This document shows positions 47,442-56,812 of a stretch of DNA of 64,000 nucleotides, piece by piece (position 1 is the stretch's first letter; each line of letters starts with the position of its first letter). The DNA is from Notospermus geniculatus (lineage: Eukaryota > Nemertea > Pilidiophora > Heteronemertea > Lineidae). The notes below the pieces were generated by a model. That model made no database searches. It was given only the letters and a program-made list of their open reading frames with translations, and was not told the DNA's origin. The DNA is taken from NCBI GenBank assembly GCA_002633025.1, contig NMRB01001433.1:12569-76568 (forward strand), in the 5' to 3' direction. The position numbers were made by a program, and so were the translations under genes.

Positions 47442-48680
47442 ATATTTATCGCGGCCGTTCCTGATAGCCCACCCATGTCCTCCTACTTCATATTTGTGTT
47501 GGTAATGTCACCCAGAGTCTCGACAGTTCCAACGAAACCACCGCTTCTCACAAACACCAAACCCGCCATAAACTCGGCTGACAACCCTCTTCGGTGTTGA
47601 AGTAATATGTAATGATGTGATGATGTACGTACAACCGTTCTGCCCGACTGAGTTATCTACAGGGCGTTCATCATTTTTATGCCCTCAATGTCGCGGGCTC
47701 ACTCACTTTACTGCACCTCGCTTAGTGAAGATATATAGTGTCTTATTCCGCTGCTGTGGATGGGTGTTTACTCAATGATGTATGAAGGGAATGAAAAATG
47801 TCTTTTACTGTGGTGGTGAAAGGAATCAATGGTGTTTCGTCTTGTGTAGAAGTCGAAGACAGCCTCGGCCGTCCTCAAAACGTCCCAGTCAAAACTGTTG
47901 GTTGAGTATGGCGGCGATCCTGGCGGTACGTTACTGAAGTAAGTGCCGAGTTTGGCGTCATCTTACGGAATCTTCGCCGTGTGCCGCGTTGAAAGGACGC
48001 AGTAAAAATGATTCTCAACCCTGGGAATTTCTGTAAATATTTTGTTTTGGTTCCAAGTCACTTCTGCGTGAATTGAATTAATAAAAACAAAAGATCTGAT
48101 CTCAACTGAGAGCCTGCTGCCTGTTCGTACTCATTTTTCATCCGAATACCTCTATGCCTCCATTGATGCTGACGTAATCCTTTATTCGTGTCAAGTTGGT
48201 GAAGAGAAGCTGAAATTCGAGGCAATGGAGTCGTGTTTTGAAGCTGCTGAACCGCCTGGTGAATCTGTTTGAAGGTTAGTCGTGGTATAGAAACTCCACC
48301 TTCTGCCTCAGTAATCATGGAGTAGCGATGTCAAGGCTGTAGCAGCCACCTCTCATGACGAGCTTTGACTGCTTTGAGCTGGTTCCCACTCGCTCAATCT
48401 CTCTTTTATTCATTCCGTGTGTTTCACCTGACGAATGCTCCCAGCGTGACATCAAATGGCTACGCTGTATTTTGAGATCCTTTCATTCTGTTTCATTGTT
48501 TTGTGAAGTGCAGTTTCAGAAGTTGCATTCTTGAATAAGCTGTTTCTTGGTGGTAAGCACGCATCAAAGAGAACGTCTTGCCTGTGTTTCTTAACGAATT
48601 CTCAGCCCTCCGGTGTCTATCCTTAACTTTCTCAAAATACCCTCCATCAAATTACAGGCAGAGGTCTTCTCCATCTCTAA

Positions 48681-48926
48681 AGGGCTCCGCACACTAGCGA
48701 TTTTTTCGAGCGATTTTGTAGGCGACCGGCCTTGCGACCACAGAAGCGACTGAACATTTTTCAGATTTTTTAGTTTTTGTTGACTTGTTTGCGACAAATG
48801 CTTCTTTGGAAGATCAGTGATGTCGTGGATGACAGCATTGGTCGACCGCAAAGGTAATTACGGCAGGCGACGTAGTAGTCGCATCGGTAGTCGCCCCCAT
48901 TTTAGTCGCCAGTGTGCGGAGCCCTT
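48681..48926. mobile_element. ~246-bp DNA transposon present only in unit 2
   Basis: AGGGCTCCGCACACTAGCGA at the left is inverted at the right (TCGCCAGTGTGCGGAGCCCT). Inner blocks GTAGGCGACCG and GGCGACGTAGTAGTCGC are also related. Unit 1 reads CTCTAAGTCGACACAACGG with no insert. The flanking duplication is short and imperfect (CTCTA/CTTTA), so the superfamily is not assigned. Confidence 0.85.
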
Positions 48927-49094
48927 CTTTAGTCGACACAACGGTCACCCAAAGTAGGCCTACTGGCCATGCTTAAAGTTGCTAAAATTCCAGCTCGTAG
49001 GCCAACATGCCGACCACTAGGCCAAGGAGAGCTTCTCTGTGGCTGGCGGGTTAAGCAGGGTTCATTGGCACACGGAATTGGTCCGATTCAGGAG

Positions 49095-49195
49095 CCATGT
49101 TCCCGAAGCCATCGTTAGGTTAACGATGTCTTTAAAACTGGGAAAGTGCATAGCGTACCGACATCGTTAACCTAACGACGGCTTCGGGAACATGG
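49095..49195 (+). mobile_element. ~100-bp hairpin MITE, copy 3
   Basis: This is the duplicated counterpart of 44251-44352, nearly identical. Confidence 0.8.
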
Positions 49196-49216
49196 GTCCA
49201 GGTCCGTAAAAAATCT

Positions 49217-49582
49217 ATGGACTTCAGCGTGGTCGTATCCGGAAAACTAGGGGCAAACGGACCCCGCTTTAGGCCGTGCATGACTGGGGTACAGTCCATT
49301 TTGATATTAGAACCACATTTATTGCCGATGGATTCGACTAACCGTGAGTCCAAGTGTAGGCAAGTGACGATCTCACCTCGTGTCCACATCTCACACAAAG
49401 AGGTCGTGATTCGGATTCAACCAAGGAATGAACTCCATCTTATCATGAATGACAAAATATTTGACCACTGTGATAGTCTTCTTTCTAGACCTGACCTTCC
49501 TTTTTCTTGTCTCCCAGACCTCATTACGTATTGGCCTCATGATGTGTCTGTTCGGTTCTTCTTACCCTCAGCGCTGTGTTAG
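49217..49582 (+). CDS. Unrecognised open frame, 121 codons
   Basis: It starts at ATG 49217 (MDFSVVVSGKLGANG). There is no recognised domain. The matching stretch in unit 1 (from 44374) is shifted by one extra base in GCCGTGCCATGAC, which changes the frame after about 20 residues. That argues against conserved coding. Confidence 0.15.
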   Translation: MDFSVVVSGKLGANGPRFRPCMTGVQSILILEPHLLPMDSTNRESKCRQVTISPRVHISHKEVVIRIQPRNELHLIMNDKIFDHCDSLLSRPDLPFSCLPDLITYWPHDVSVRFFLPSALC

Positions 49583-49859
49583 TCATGAGAAACCCAAAAA
49601 GGTGACGAATGGAACCTGTCAGAATCTCATGAGTGATTCACAGCAAATGGCCAATCCAGGTGGTGATTTTGTATGTATGTCTGGTCAGACTTGTTGAGAG
49701 GCAGACAATGAATAAGAGAACATTTGGTCCATTTCCCATGACGGTTTCGAGGGGAAGAGATACCGAGTTGTCCTTCAATGGAACTGACCAGCCGTTGGAC
49801 CAGCGGAGGAAGTTGTAGGAATGGAAGTTCTCAATACAAGCCCATGCACTGTCAATGTT

Positions 49860-49943
49860 ATGGCCAGCGGGACCAAGTCTTCTGCCAGCGGGACCAAGTC
49901 TTCTGCCAGCGGGACCAAGTCTTCTGCCAGCGAGACCAGGTCT
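49860..49943 (+). repeat. 21-bp minisatellite, four copies (end of unit 2)
   Basis: It has the same CCAGCGGGACCAAGTCTTCT unit as at 45015. A single further copy occurs at 50622-50645, where the next duplication begins. Confidence 0.88.
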
Positions 49944-49945
49944 GC

Positions 49946-50622
49946 TCGGCAATCTCTGCTGACTGCCATTAACATTTATACGAGGCTGAATGCGGAGTAA
50001 CGTGTCGGTAGCAATGGCTCGTTGGCTGCCTGTCAGGTTTGATTTGGTCAGAGCTAGATTGATGGCCTTCATCTACTTTATATCAATCAAATGTATTTTC
50101 CTTTTGCATCGATGAGCCTTGTTGACGTTCTGGTCGATAAATACAAATGTCACTGGAGGCTGGTGATGTTTTTCGGCCAGGAAACAGTCCAAGTTTTACC
50201 AGGACAAACAAGATCACCTGTGTGCTTCTGCTCCTCAGAAACCAAACTCGTCTGGTTTTACATGTACTACAGTGACTGTACATTGCACTCAATAATCTGT
50301 ACATTTCCATGTCATTATCAATGCTTTGTTCCTGATCGAACCAGCATCATCAACCTTGTTACAGGTGGATCTGAAGTATGGATTACTGTGACAATGGTAC
50401 ATGATGAACTCGACGTCACAACTTGGGCTTCCTTGGGTCGTTTGATTTGTTTAAAGTCAATCACAAGTTACAGAAATAACGTGTTCGCTCACCGGATGCA
50501 CGCACCTTGTTTTGTTTCTTGATCGATTCTGGGGTGATGCTGTGTTTTCCTCGGCAGAAAAGATGTAATAGATAGCTGTCTTATTGACCCGCAGTTAATG
50601 ATTTATTAAACTATCGAGTGCT
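49946..50622. repeat. Tandem duplication, 0.7-kb unit 1
   Basis: The sequence from TCTGCTCGGCA to ACTATCGAGTGCT recurs with a period of 704 bp at 50623-51327. Divergence is about 2%. Each unit contains one intact 143-codon frame. Confidence 0.92.
50091..50522 (+). CDS. Unrecognised Cys-rich open frame, 143 codons, copy 1
   Basis: It starts at ATG 50091 (MYFPFASMSLVDVLVD). It has nine cysteines, a hydrophobic and aromatic middle (LVWFYMYYSDC) and a Thr/Val-rich LVTGGSEVWITVTMVHDELD segment. There is no signal peptide and no family I recognise. Against the second copy I count about five amino-acid changes and four silent changes and no indels inside the frame. This keeps the frame open but shows no purifying selection. 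It could be an exon, a young gene or chance. Confidence 0.3.
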   Translation: MYFPFASMSLVDVLVDKYKCHWRLVMFFGQETVQVLPGQTRSPVCFCSSETKLVWFYMYYSDCTLHSIICTFPCHYQCFVPDRTSIINLVTGGSEVWITVTMVHDELDVTTWASLGRLICLKSITSYRNNVFAHRMHAPCFVS

Positions 50623-51327
50623 AGCGGGACCAAGTCTTCTGCCATGTCTGCTCGGCAGTCTCTGCTGACTTCCATTAACATTTATACGAGGCAATGCGGA
50701 GTAACGTGTCGGTAGCAATGGCTCGTTGGCTGCCTGTCAGGTTTGATTTGGTCAGAGCTAGATTGATGGCCTTCATCTACTTTATATCAATCAAATGTAT
50801 TTTCCTTTCGCATCGATGAGCCTTGTTGACGTTCTGGTTGATAGATACAAATGTCACTGGAGGCTGGTGATGTTTTTCGGCCAGGAAACAGTCCAAGTTT
50901 TACCAGGACAAACACGATCACCTGTGTGCTTCTGCTCCTCAGAAACCAAACTCGTCTGGTTTTACATGTACTACAGTGACTGTACATTGCACTCAATAAT
51001 CTGTACATTTCCATGTCATTATCAATGCTTTGTTCCTGATCGAACCAGCATCATCGACCTTGTTACAGGTGGATCTGAAGTATGGATTACTGTGACAATG
51101 GTACATGATGAACTCGACGTCAAAACTTGGGCTTCCTTGGGTCGTTTGATTTGTTTAAAGTCAATCACAAGTTACAGAAATAACGCGTTCGCTAACCGGA
51201 TGCACGCGCCTTGTTTTGTTTCTTGATCGATTCGGGGGTGATGCTGTGTTTTCCTCGGCAGAAAAGATGTAATAGATAGCTGTCTTATTGACCCGCAGTT
51301 AATGATTTATTAAACTATCGAGTGCTC
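50623..51327. repeat. Tandem duplication, 0.7-kb unit 2
   Basis: This is the second copy of 49946-50622. It starts with one 21-bp minisatellite unit and ends at ACTATCGAGTGCT before unique sequence. Confidence 0.92.
50795..51226 (+). CDS. Unrecognised Cys-rich open frame, 143 codons, copy 2
   Basis: It is identical in length to the frame at 50091-50522, with substitutions such as K18R, N-to-D in SIIDLVTGG, T-to-K in LDVKTW, V-to-A and H-to-N near the C-terminus. No domain is recognised. Confidence 0.3.
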   Translation: MYFPFASMSLVDVLVDRYKCHWRLVMFFGQETVQVLPGQTRSPVCFCSSETKLVWFYMYYSDCTLHSIICTFPCHYQCFVPDRTSIIDLVTGGSEVWITVTMVHDELDVKTWASLGRLICLKSITSYRNNAFANRMHAPCFVS

Positions 51328-51620
51328 AGAATGTTGTTTGGCGACGCTTGCATGTCGGAATAACTTGTTGTAAACAGAGGTTTGCATGTCGCCACCGCCA
51401 TTGCCATGACTGCAGACGATCCAGCGGTTCAATGGTTATTGTCTGGCAGACCACCAGGAACCAAAAGGCCTCCACATACTGTGTGCTTCACGGTGCGTTC
51501 GGCAGCAAAGGCCACCACACACTTTTCCAGTTTGAGGTGCGATTTTCAGCTGTTTTCAAGGTTTTGCGTCGAGGATACGACGATTTACAATTATCTTCGT
51601 TTCGCCTCTTTCCACTTTTT

Positions 51621-51890
51621 CTACCACGCTCGCTGTTGTTGCCGTCGCCGTTAAGTAAAGTGATATACACGTAGAAAAACTTGCAGAGTTAAGTGCTCAT
51701 GACTAATGCAGAAGAGAAGGGCGATAATCCCCGGTAGCAGAGCTTGGTGTGATCTCTTGATGAGGGTACATTTGATAGTTGTCGCCCTTAGGTCGTCTGG
51801 CACCTCAGAGGGCAGACGCAGACAGGAGTGTCAAGGGGGTTTGAAATGACACTCGCGATTTATGGGAGTTATGGGGGGGGGGGGGGGATT
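51621..51890. repeat. Tandem duplication, 270-bp unit 1, with a 15-G run
   Basis: The sequence from CTACCACGCTCGCTGTTGTT to GGGGATT repeats at 51891. The unit ends with an uninterrupted run of 15 G (51873-51887). Such a run is mutable and prone to sequencing error, and could form a G-quadruplex. Confidence 0.9.
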
Positions 51891-52151
51891 CTACCAGGCT
51901 CGCTGTTGTTGCCGTCGCCGTTAAGTAAAGTGATATACACGTAGAAAAACTTGGAGAGTTAAGTGCTCATGACTAATGCAGAAGAGAAGGGCGATAATCC
52001 CCGGTAGCAGAGCTTGGTGTGATCTCTTGATGAGGGTACATTTGATAGTTGTCGCCCTTAGGTCGTCTGGCACCTCAGAGGGCAGACGCAGACAGGAGTG
52101 TCAAGGGAGGTTGAAATGACACTCGCGATTTATGGGAGATATGGGGGGGGG
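51891..52151. repeat. Tandem duplication, 270-bp unit 2, with a 9-G run
   Basis: This is the second copy. The G run at the corresponding place is only 9 long (52143-52151), followed by CGCATGTG. Confidence 0.9.
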
Positions 52152-52420
52152 CGCATGTGTGAAGAATACGACAGACGTGTGATGGACACATGTACACCTG
52201 TGAGGACAAGCATATACACTCCTGACAAACGGAAGACCGAAGGGCTTTTTGTCGAGGTTGATGTCGGGATGTCTGACACATTGGTCTGAAGAAATGATTA
52301 TTGAAGGATGGTATTATTGTGTATTGTGAGAGATCAATTCCTTTGTCCGCGTTATAGGGCGCAGGTCGACGGGGACAATGTGTAATAGACTAGAGGTGGT
52401 GACTACTTAGGAAATTTATA

Positions 52421-52543
52421 CGCCATGGCTAGACTGGTTCCCATCTTTGTCGCTCCACGCCGGCGGCGCTCACTCCGCGGAACATACGGTAGAGCGCCGC
52501 GGGAGTGTAGCGGCAAAGACGGGAACCAATCTACGCCATGGCG
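52421..52543. mobile_element. GC-rich hairpin MITE
   Basis: CGCCATGGCTAGACTGGTTC at the left is inverted at the right (GGGAACCAATCTACGCCATG). The homology continues inward through TTTGTCGCT and CGGCGGCGCTC. Nearly the whole 123 bp folds. Confidence 0.7.
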
Positions 52544-53719
52544 GCCAGACGTCACGCCATGGCGATATTTTGTGCATTTACAAGGCGAGGGCGTTGTGCC
52601 CTTTGATTCGTTGCCATATTTTGGGATATCACCTCAAACCACATGTTTGTTCATTACAACCCCTGGTTTACTGATCTAAATAGCAGCTCAAAACAAATAA
52701 AACACCCGTGAAATTCACATTAGTGGCTCCTATTTCTAAACATCTCCCCCATCATTATACCACACAAAGTCAGAGATTTCTTTTCCGACCAGAACCCCAT
52801 TAAGTCAAATATTATTTGCTGCACGGAGCCGTCTTCAAATATCAAACAAAACTCACCAGCCACGAGAACGTTGAGTAAAAAACTCAGCAAATAAGAAGAC
52901 TTTCTTCTGTTTTCGATTGCTGACGGTTTCACAAAGATTTTACAAGAAGTCTCCAATTTGCAAAAAGATTCAGAATGTATGTTTAGCATGGATCCTTTGA
53001 TCCAAGCCTTTCCGCATTTTATTGCCAAACCACGATGTATCCAATAGCAAAGTAATTGCTTCCTATAGCTTTATCTTAAAACGTAATTTGGGTAACCGCT
53101 GTTTAATGGTTGACGATGAGCGCTATTGCGGTCGGTATGGATCACAATCTCATTTTGTGGAAGCGTACAGAAGATGTATGAGCGTGAGTTATGGCGCGGT
53201 TGTTGCCTTATTAAATTACTCTAATGCGACTTGTAATCAGGAACTTTATTAAGTATTTTAGGTTGTGCGTCATGGTGTTTAGACGTCACAAGTAAGGACG
53301 GGGGCATGATTCCCCGCGGATAACGGATTGGTATGACAAACTTCTGCCAAAAGTGCGAGTGGTGAAAATGAAAACCACACCGAAATGTCACAGCATGGAC
53401 TGGGAAGCCTTTGTCAGTTATTAAATAGCCGAATTCACTTTGTGAAATGTCACTGGCCTACGCGATTTTGAAAAAGTTCATCTTCTTTTGCTGAATTTTT
53501 GTAGGAGTCTGGCCAAGGCAATGCTCCAGGGGTGGATTAAGGTAAACCATCCGCGGTCCGATCAAAGGCACGACTTAGGCCTACGACTTGCTGTAATGTG
53601 GGCAAAATCAGTGGTTGTTGCTGCAGGCAGCCAATTTTCGAGAGTAGGAAGGCCTACCGACTGTAAGGTTCGGCGACACAGGTTGCCCTGAACCTGAATT
53701 TTTAAAGGCCAAACTTTAA

Positions 53720-53776
53720 GGGCGGCTTTCCATTGGCGCGTTTCCGCGCACGGAAACGCTCCATGGAAAGCCGCCC
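53720..53776. mobile_element. 57-bp remnant of a Harbinger-like MITE
   Basis: GGGCGGCTTTCCATTGGCGC is inverted at the other end (CGCTCCATGGAAAGCCGCCC). The direct repeat TAA lies outside both ends (53717-53719 and 53777-53779), as in PIF/Harbinger TWA targets. The paralogous copy is 143 bp, so the centre of the hairpin has been lost here. Confidence 0.7.
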
Positions 53777-53822
53777 TAATTCAGAACAGTATTGTAAGAG
53801 AGTTGGCCTACCCCGACTGCAG

Positions 53823-53991
53823 ATGTGACGGGGGAAGACCTAGAGGTGCTCACGGTGGTTTTGTTGTGGAGTTTGTTGGCCTGGAAGAGCAAGAACGTTC
53901 GTGGCACAGAAAAAAACATTACACTGCAAGTAACAACCCTTCTAAACCGCTTATCGCCGATATTAAACATGGAGTAAAGAATACCAAGTGA
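53823..53991 (+). CDS. Possible terminal exon, unknown protein, copy 1
   Basis: It follows an acceptor-like CCCCGACTGCAG (ends 53822). It encodes about 55 residues, CDGGRPRGAHGGFVVEFVGL then EEQERSWHRKKHYT..., and stops at TGA 53989. In unit 2 (56644-56812) the stretch is exactly the same length. There, one A is lost in the poly-A run and one gained 13 bases later, so the frame is restored and the same ending is kept. This hints at coding, but the acceptor lacks a strong pyrimidine tract and no family is recognised. Confidence 0.25.
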
Positions 53992-55169
53992 CTAAGTGCT
54001 CCCTGATGTGTAAGTTATAATTCTAGCAGAGGAAAAATGAGCCTTCGGGGCTCTTTTGTCAACTATTAGCAGCTATTTTTATGATGTTAAAAATCCCTCG
54101 CTAAAAGCTGGCCGACAATATCCATGTGTATAAAAAGGGCCCCCAAGGCTGTATGCATTAATTGCATAGACAAATAATTGGCTTACGAGACGGGATCTTT
54201 AGGATATTGTACATCGAGCATGGATGGTGGAGATGATAGATTTTTAATGTTGTCTCTAAGGAAGAGAGTCTGGCCTCATTATTTTTCACTCGATGAAGTA
54301 AAAAATGAAAAAGACAATGGCGCATATTTTAGAATGCTCCTCAACGAAAAGGAGATCCTCAAAGCTATAATTGTTCTCCTGTTGAGAACAATAGCCTTGA
54401 GGAAAACTCCTTGAGGAGTATTGTAAATTAATTAAAATATGGGCCAATGTGTGAATTGGTTGAGGATTCTTGAACAGAGGATGTCATCATGTAACTGTCG
54501 TGCGTTGTGTCAAAAGACGATTTAATACATGTACATGTATATGTCATCATTATTCCTATGATTTTTTTCTGTGGCCAATCCTCTATCTTTCTATGGGTTT
54601 GTTATCCAAGAAAGGACTTTCAAATGGAAGCGGTTCGAGAACATCTGTGGCCTTGTCTGATGCTGGTGTACATCCATTAAGCCAACTGCTGAGTCAGCGG
54701 TTTAATGGTAAATTCTTTCAATTATCAAGAATATTACATTAGAAGGCCAACGGATTATGAATAATACTGTACAGCTGTTCGTTTCTTTACCAGCCATATT
54801 GCCAAACTGTTCTACATGAAGTCGTGAAACCCGGACGAGAGCCCACCCTATTTGGGGAACGTATCTAAGCTGAAGTCGGCAAGTAGCTCTTCCATAAGGA
54901 TTCCAATAACGACAGCCTGTGTGGCTTGCTCGTCGCCAGATAGAGTGTGAGCTTCCCCAATAATTAAGATAGCAGTACCAGACATATCGTGGTATGGATG
55001 TGACCAAAACTATCGACGAAGTCTGGCCTAGTTAATTAGATACCAATAGCAGCCGTTAGCTCTGGTTGAGTCTCAGGGATTAAAAGTGCCTTCCATGGTA
55101 CAAGTCACCGTATTGCCGATTTCGGGTGGAGGCGAAGGGTTACGGATTTGGTGGAAGGAATAGAGAGTA

Positions 55170-55289
55170 TTCGCTAAGCCCCCGAAACGCCAACGCCAAC
55201 GTCTGTATAGCCCGTACTTGTTCGGCGCTCTGTTCGTGACATCGAACAATGGGATTGGCGTTGGCGTTGGCCTTTCGGGGGCTTGCGAA
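55170..55289. mobile_element. 120-bp MITE with GCCCCCGAAA ends, copy 1
   Basis: TTCGCTAAGCCCCCGAAACG, then CCAACGCCAAC, is inverted at the right (TTGGCGTTGG, CTTTCGGGGGCTTGCGAA). The internal GGCGTT is itself repeated. The copy in unit 2 is at 57865-57982. Confidence 0.7.
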
Positions 55290-55660
55290 ATCTCGCTAAA
55301 CATGCACGGAAATTATTGATCAACGGTGTGAATGCAAGAGTTTCCTGCGGACAGTGGTCGAACTAAATTGCAGTGGGTTAAAAAAGAGTTGAAAATATAC
55401 AACATGATCAGAGATGCTATGTGACTGTTTGGAGATAAAGGGATTCAAATCAGATTTTCTTAGAATACAAAAAACATTTTCCAACACAGCCGAATATCGG
55501 CCTAACAATTGGTTTCATCATGCGTATATACTTTAGGCTGTTCTGTGTCCGAGCTGAGCATATTTTTTTCTAAAAAACTAACTCCTTTCTTGTGGGTTAT
55601 ACAGTAGGTCACGTTGAGATACCATCACACACTACCAAATTGCTTCTATTTGCTCTGCAG

Positions 55661-55983
55661 CCGAGGCGCTGGCTATCGTTGATAGGGTTATATCATTTGA
55701 AAAGCTGAGAGTCGGATTGGCAAATTATATTTCGTCCAGTTATTCACGACTAAGATTGGAATACGATGTATCCAATAGCAAAGTAATTGCTTCCTATAGC
55801 TTTATCTTAAAACGTAATTTGGGTAACCGCTGTTTAATGGTTGACGATGAGCGCTCTTGCGGTCGGTATGGATCACAATCTCATTTTGTGGAAGCGTACA
55901 GAAGATGTATGAGCGTGAGTTATGGCGCGGTTGTTGCCTTATTAAATTACTCTAATGCGACTTGTAATCAGGAACTTTATTAA
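55661..55983 (+). CDS. Possible terminal exon spanning the duplication junction, unknown protein
   Basis: It is preceded by a good acceptor, with pyrimidine-rich TTGCTTCTATTTGCTCTGCAG ending at 55660. From there an open frame gives about 106 residues (EALAIVDRVISFEKLRVGLA ... NYSNATCNQELY) before TAA. It has four cysteines and no domain I know. The frame crosses the boundary between the two 2.7-kb units. The left flank copy (53032-53252) lacks the first part. The right flank copy (58361-58443) lacks the second part and has an extra G. The complete frame therefore exists only at the junction. Confidence 0.3.
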
Positions 55984-56454
55984 GTATTTTAGGTTGTGCG
56001 TCATGGTGTTTAAACGTCACAAGTAAGGACGGGGGCATGATTCCCCGCGGATAACGGATTGGTATGAAAAACTTCTGCCAAAAGTGCGAGTGGTGAAAAT
56101 GAAAACCACACCGAAATGTCACAGCATGGACTGGGAAGCCTTTGTCAGTTATTAAATAGCCGAATTCACTTTGCGAAATGTCACTGGCCTACGCGATTTT
56201 GAAAAAAGTTCATCTTCTTTTGCTGAAATTTTTGTAGGAGTCTGGCCAGGGCAATGCTCCAGGGGTGGATTAAGGTCAATATCCGCGGTCCGATCAAAGG
56301 CACGACTTTAGGCCTACGACTTGCTGTAATATGGGCAAAATCAGTGGTTGTTGCTGCAGGCAGCCAATTTTCGAGAGTAGGAAGGCCTCATACCGACTCA
56401 AGATTCGGCGACACACGTTGCCCTGAACCTCAATTTTTAAAGGCCAAACTTTAA

Positions 56455-56597
56455 GGGCGGCTTTCCATTGGCGCGTTTCCGTGCGCGGAACACACTCGAA
56501 AAGCATTGCTGTTTTCCGTGGCGTTGGTCACGGCGCGGAAAAAACAATGCTTTCGAGCGTTTCGGCGCGCACGGAAACGCTCCATGGAAAGCCGCCC
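56455..56597. mobile_element. 143-bp Harbinger-like MITE
   Basis: GGGCGGCTTTCCATTGGCGC is inverted at the other end. TAA directly repeats at 56452-56454 and 56598-56600. The centre is a second GC-rich palindrome around GAAAGCATTG-type sequence and CGCGGAA. This is the full-length version of the 57-bp remnant at 53720. Confidence 0.75.
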
Positions 56598-56643
56598 TAA
56601 TTCAGAACAGTATTGTAAGAGAGTAGACCAACCCCGACTGCAG

Positions 56644-56812
56644 ATGTGACGGGGGAAGACCTAGAGGTGCTCACGGTGGTTTTGTTGTGGAGTTTGTTGG
56701 CCTGGAAGAGCAAGAACGTTCGTGGCACAGAAAAAACATTACACTGCAAAGTAACAACCCTTCTAAACCGCTTATCGCCGATATTAAACATGGAGTAAAG
56801 AATACCAAGTGA
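56644..56812 (+). CDS. Possible terminal exon, unknown protein, copy 2
   Basis: This is the counterpart of 53823-53991. It has compensating single-base changes in the WHRKK region (here WHRKNITLQSNN) and the same SKPLIADIKHGVKNTK ending and stop. Function is unknown. Confidence 0.25.

Larger units (their letters stand above)
45107..49945. repeat. Tandem segmental duplication, unit 2 (4.8 kb)
   Basis: This is the second copy of 40574-45106. Relative to unit 1 it has gained transposons at 46889-47069 and 48681-48926. It has lost most of the middle of the CRE-like MITE (47347-47441). Confidence 0.92.
53032..55764. repeat. Tandem duplication, 2.7-kb unit 1
   Basis: The sequence from CGATGTATCCAATAGCAAAG to CGACTAAGATTGGAATA is repeated directly at 55765-58443. 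Unit 1 alone has a ~135-bp block at about 54318-54452. Unit 2 has a fuller GC-rich hairpin (56455-56597) and an 18-bp palindrome insert (58058-58075). Confidence 0.92.

Noticed and set aside
54848-54985. Minus-strand frame MSGTAILIIGEAHTL... as an exon
   Set aside because: It reads like protein, but the two duplicates differ only by amino-acid-changing substitutions and a frameshift near the end, with no good splice signals.
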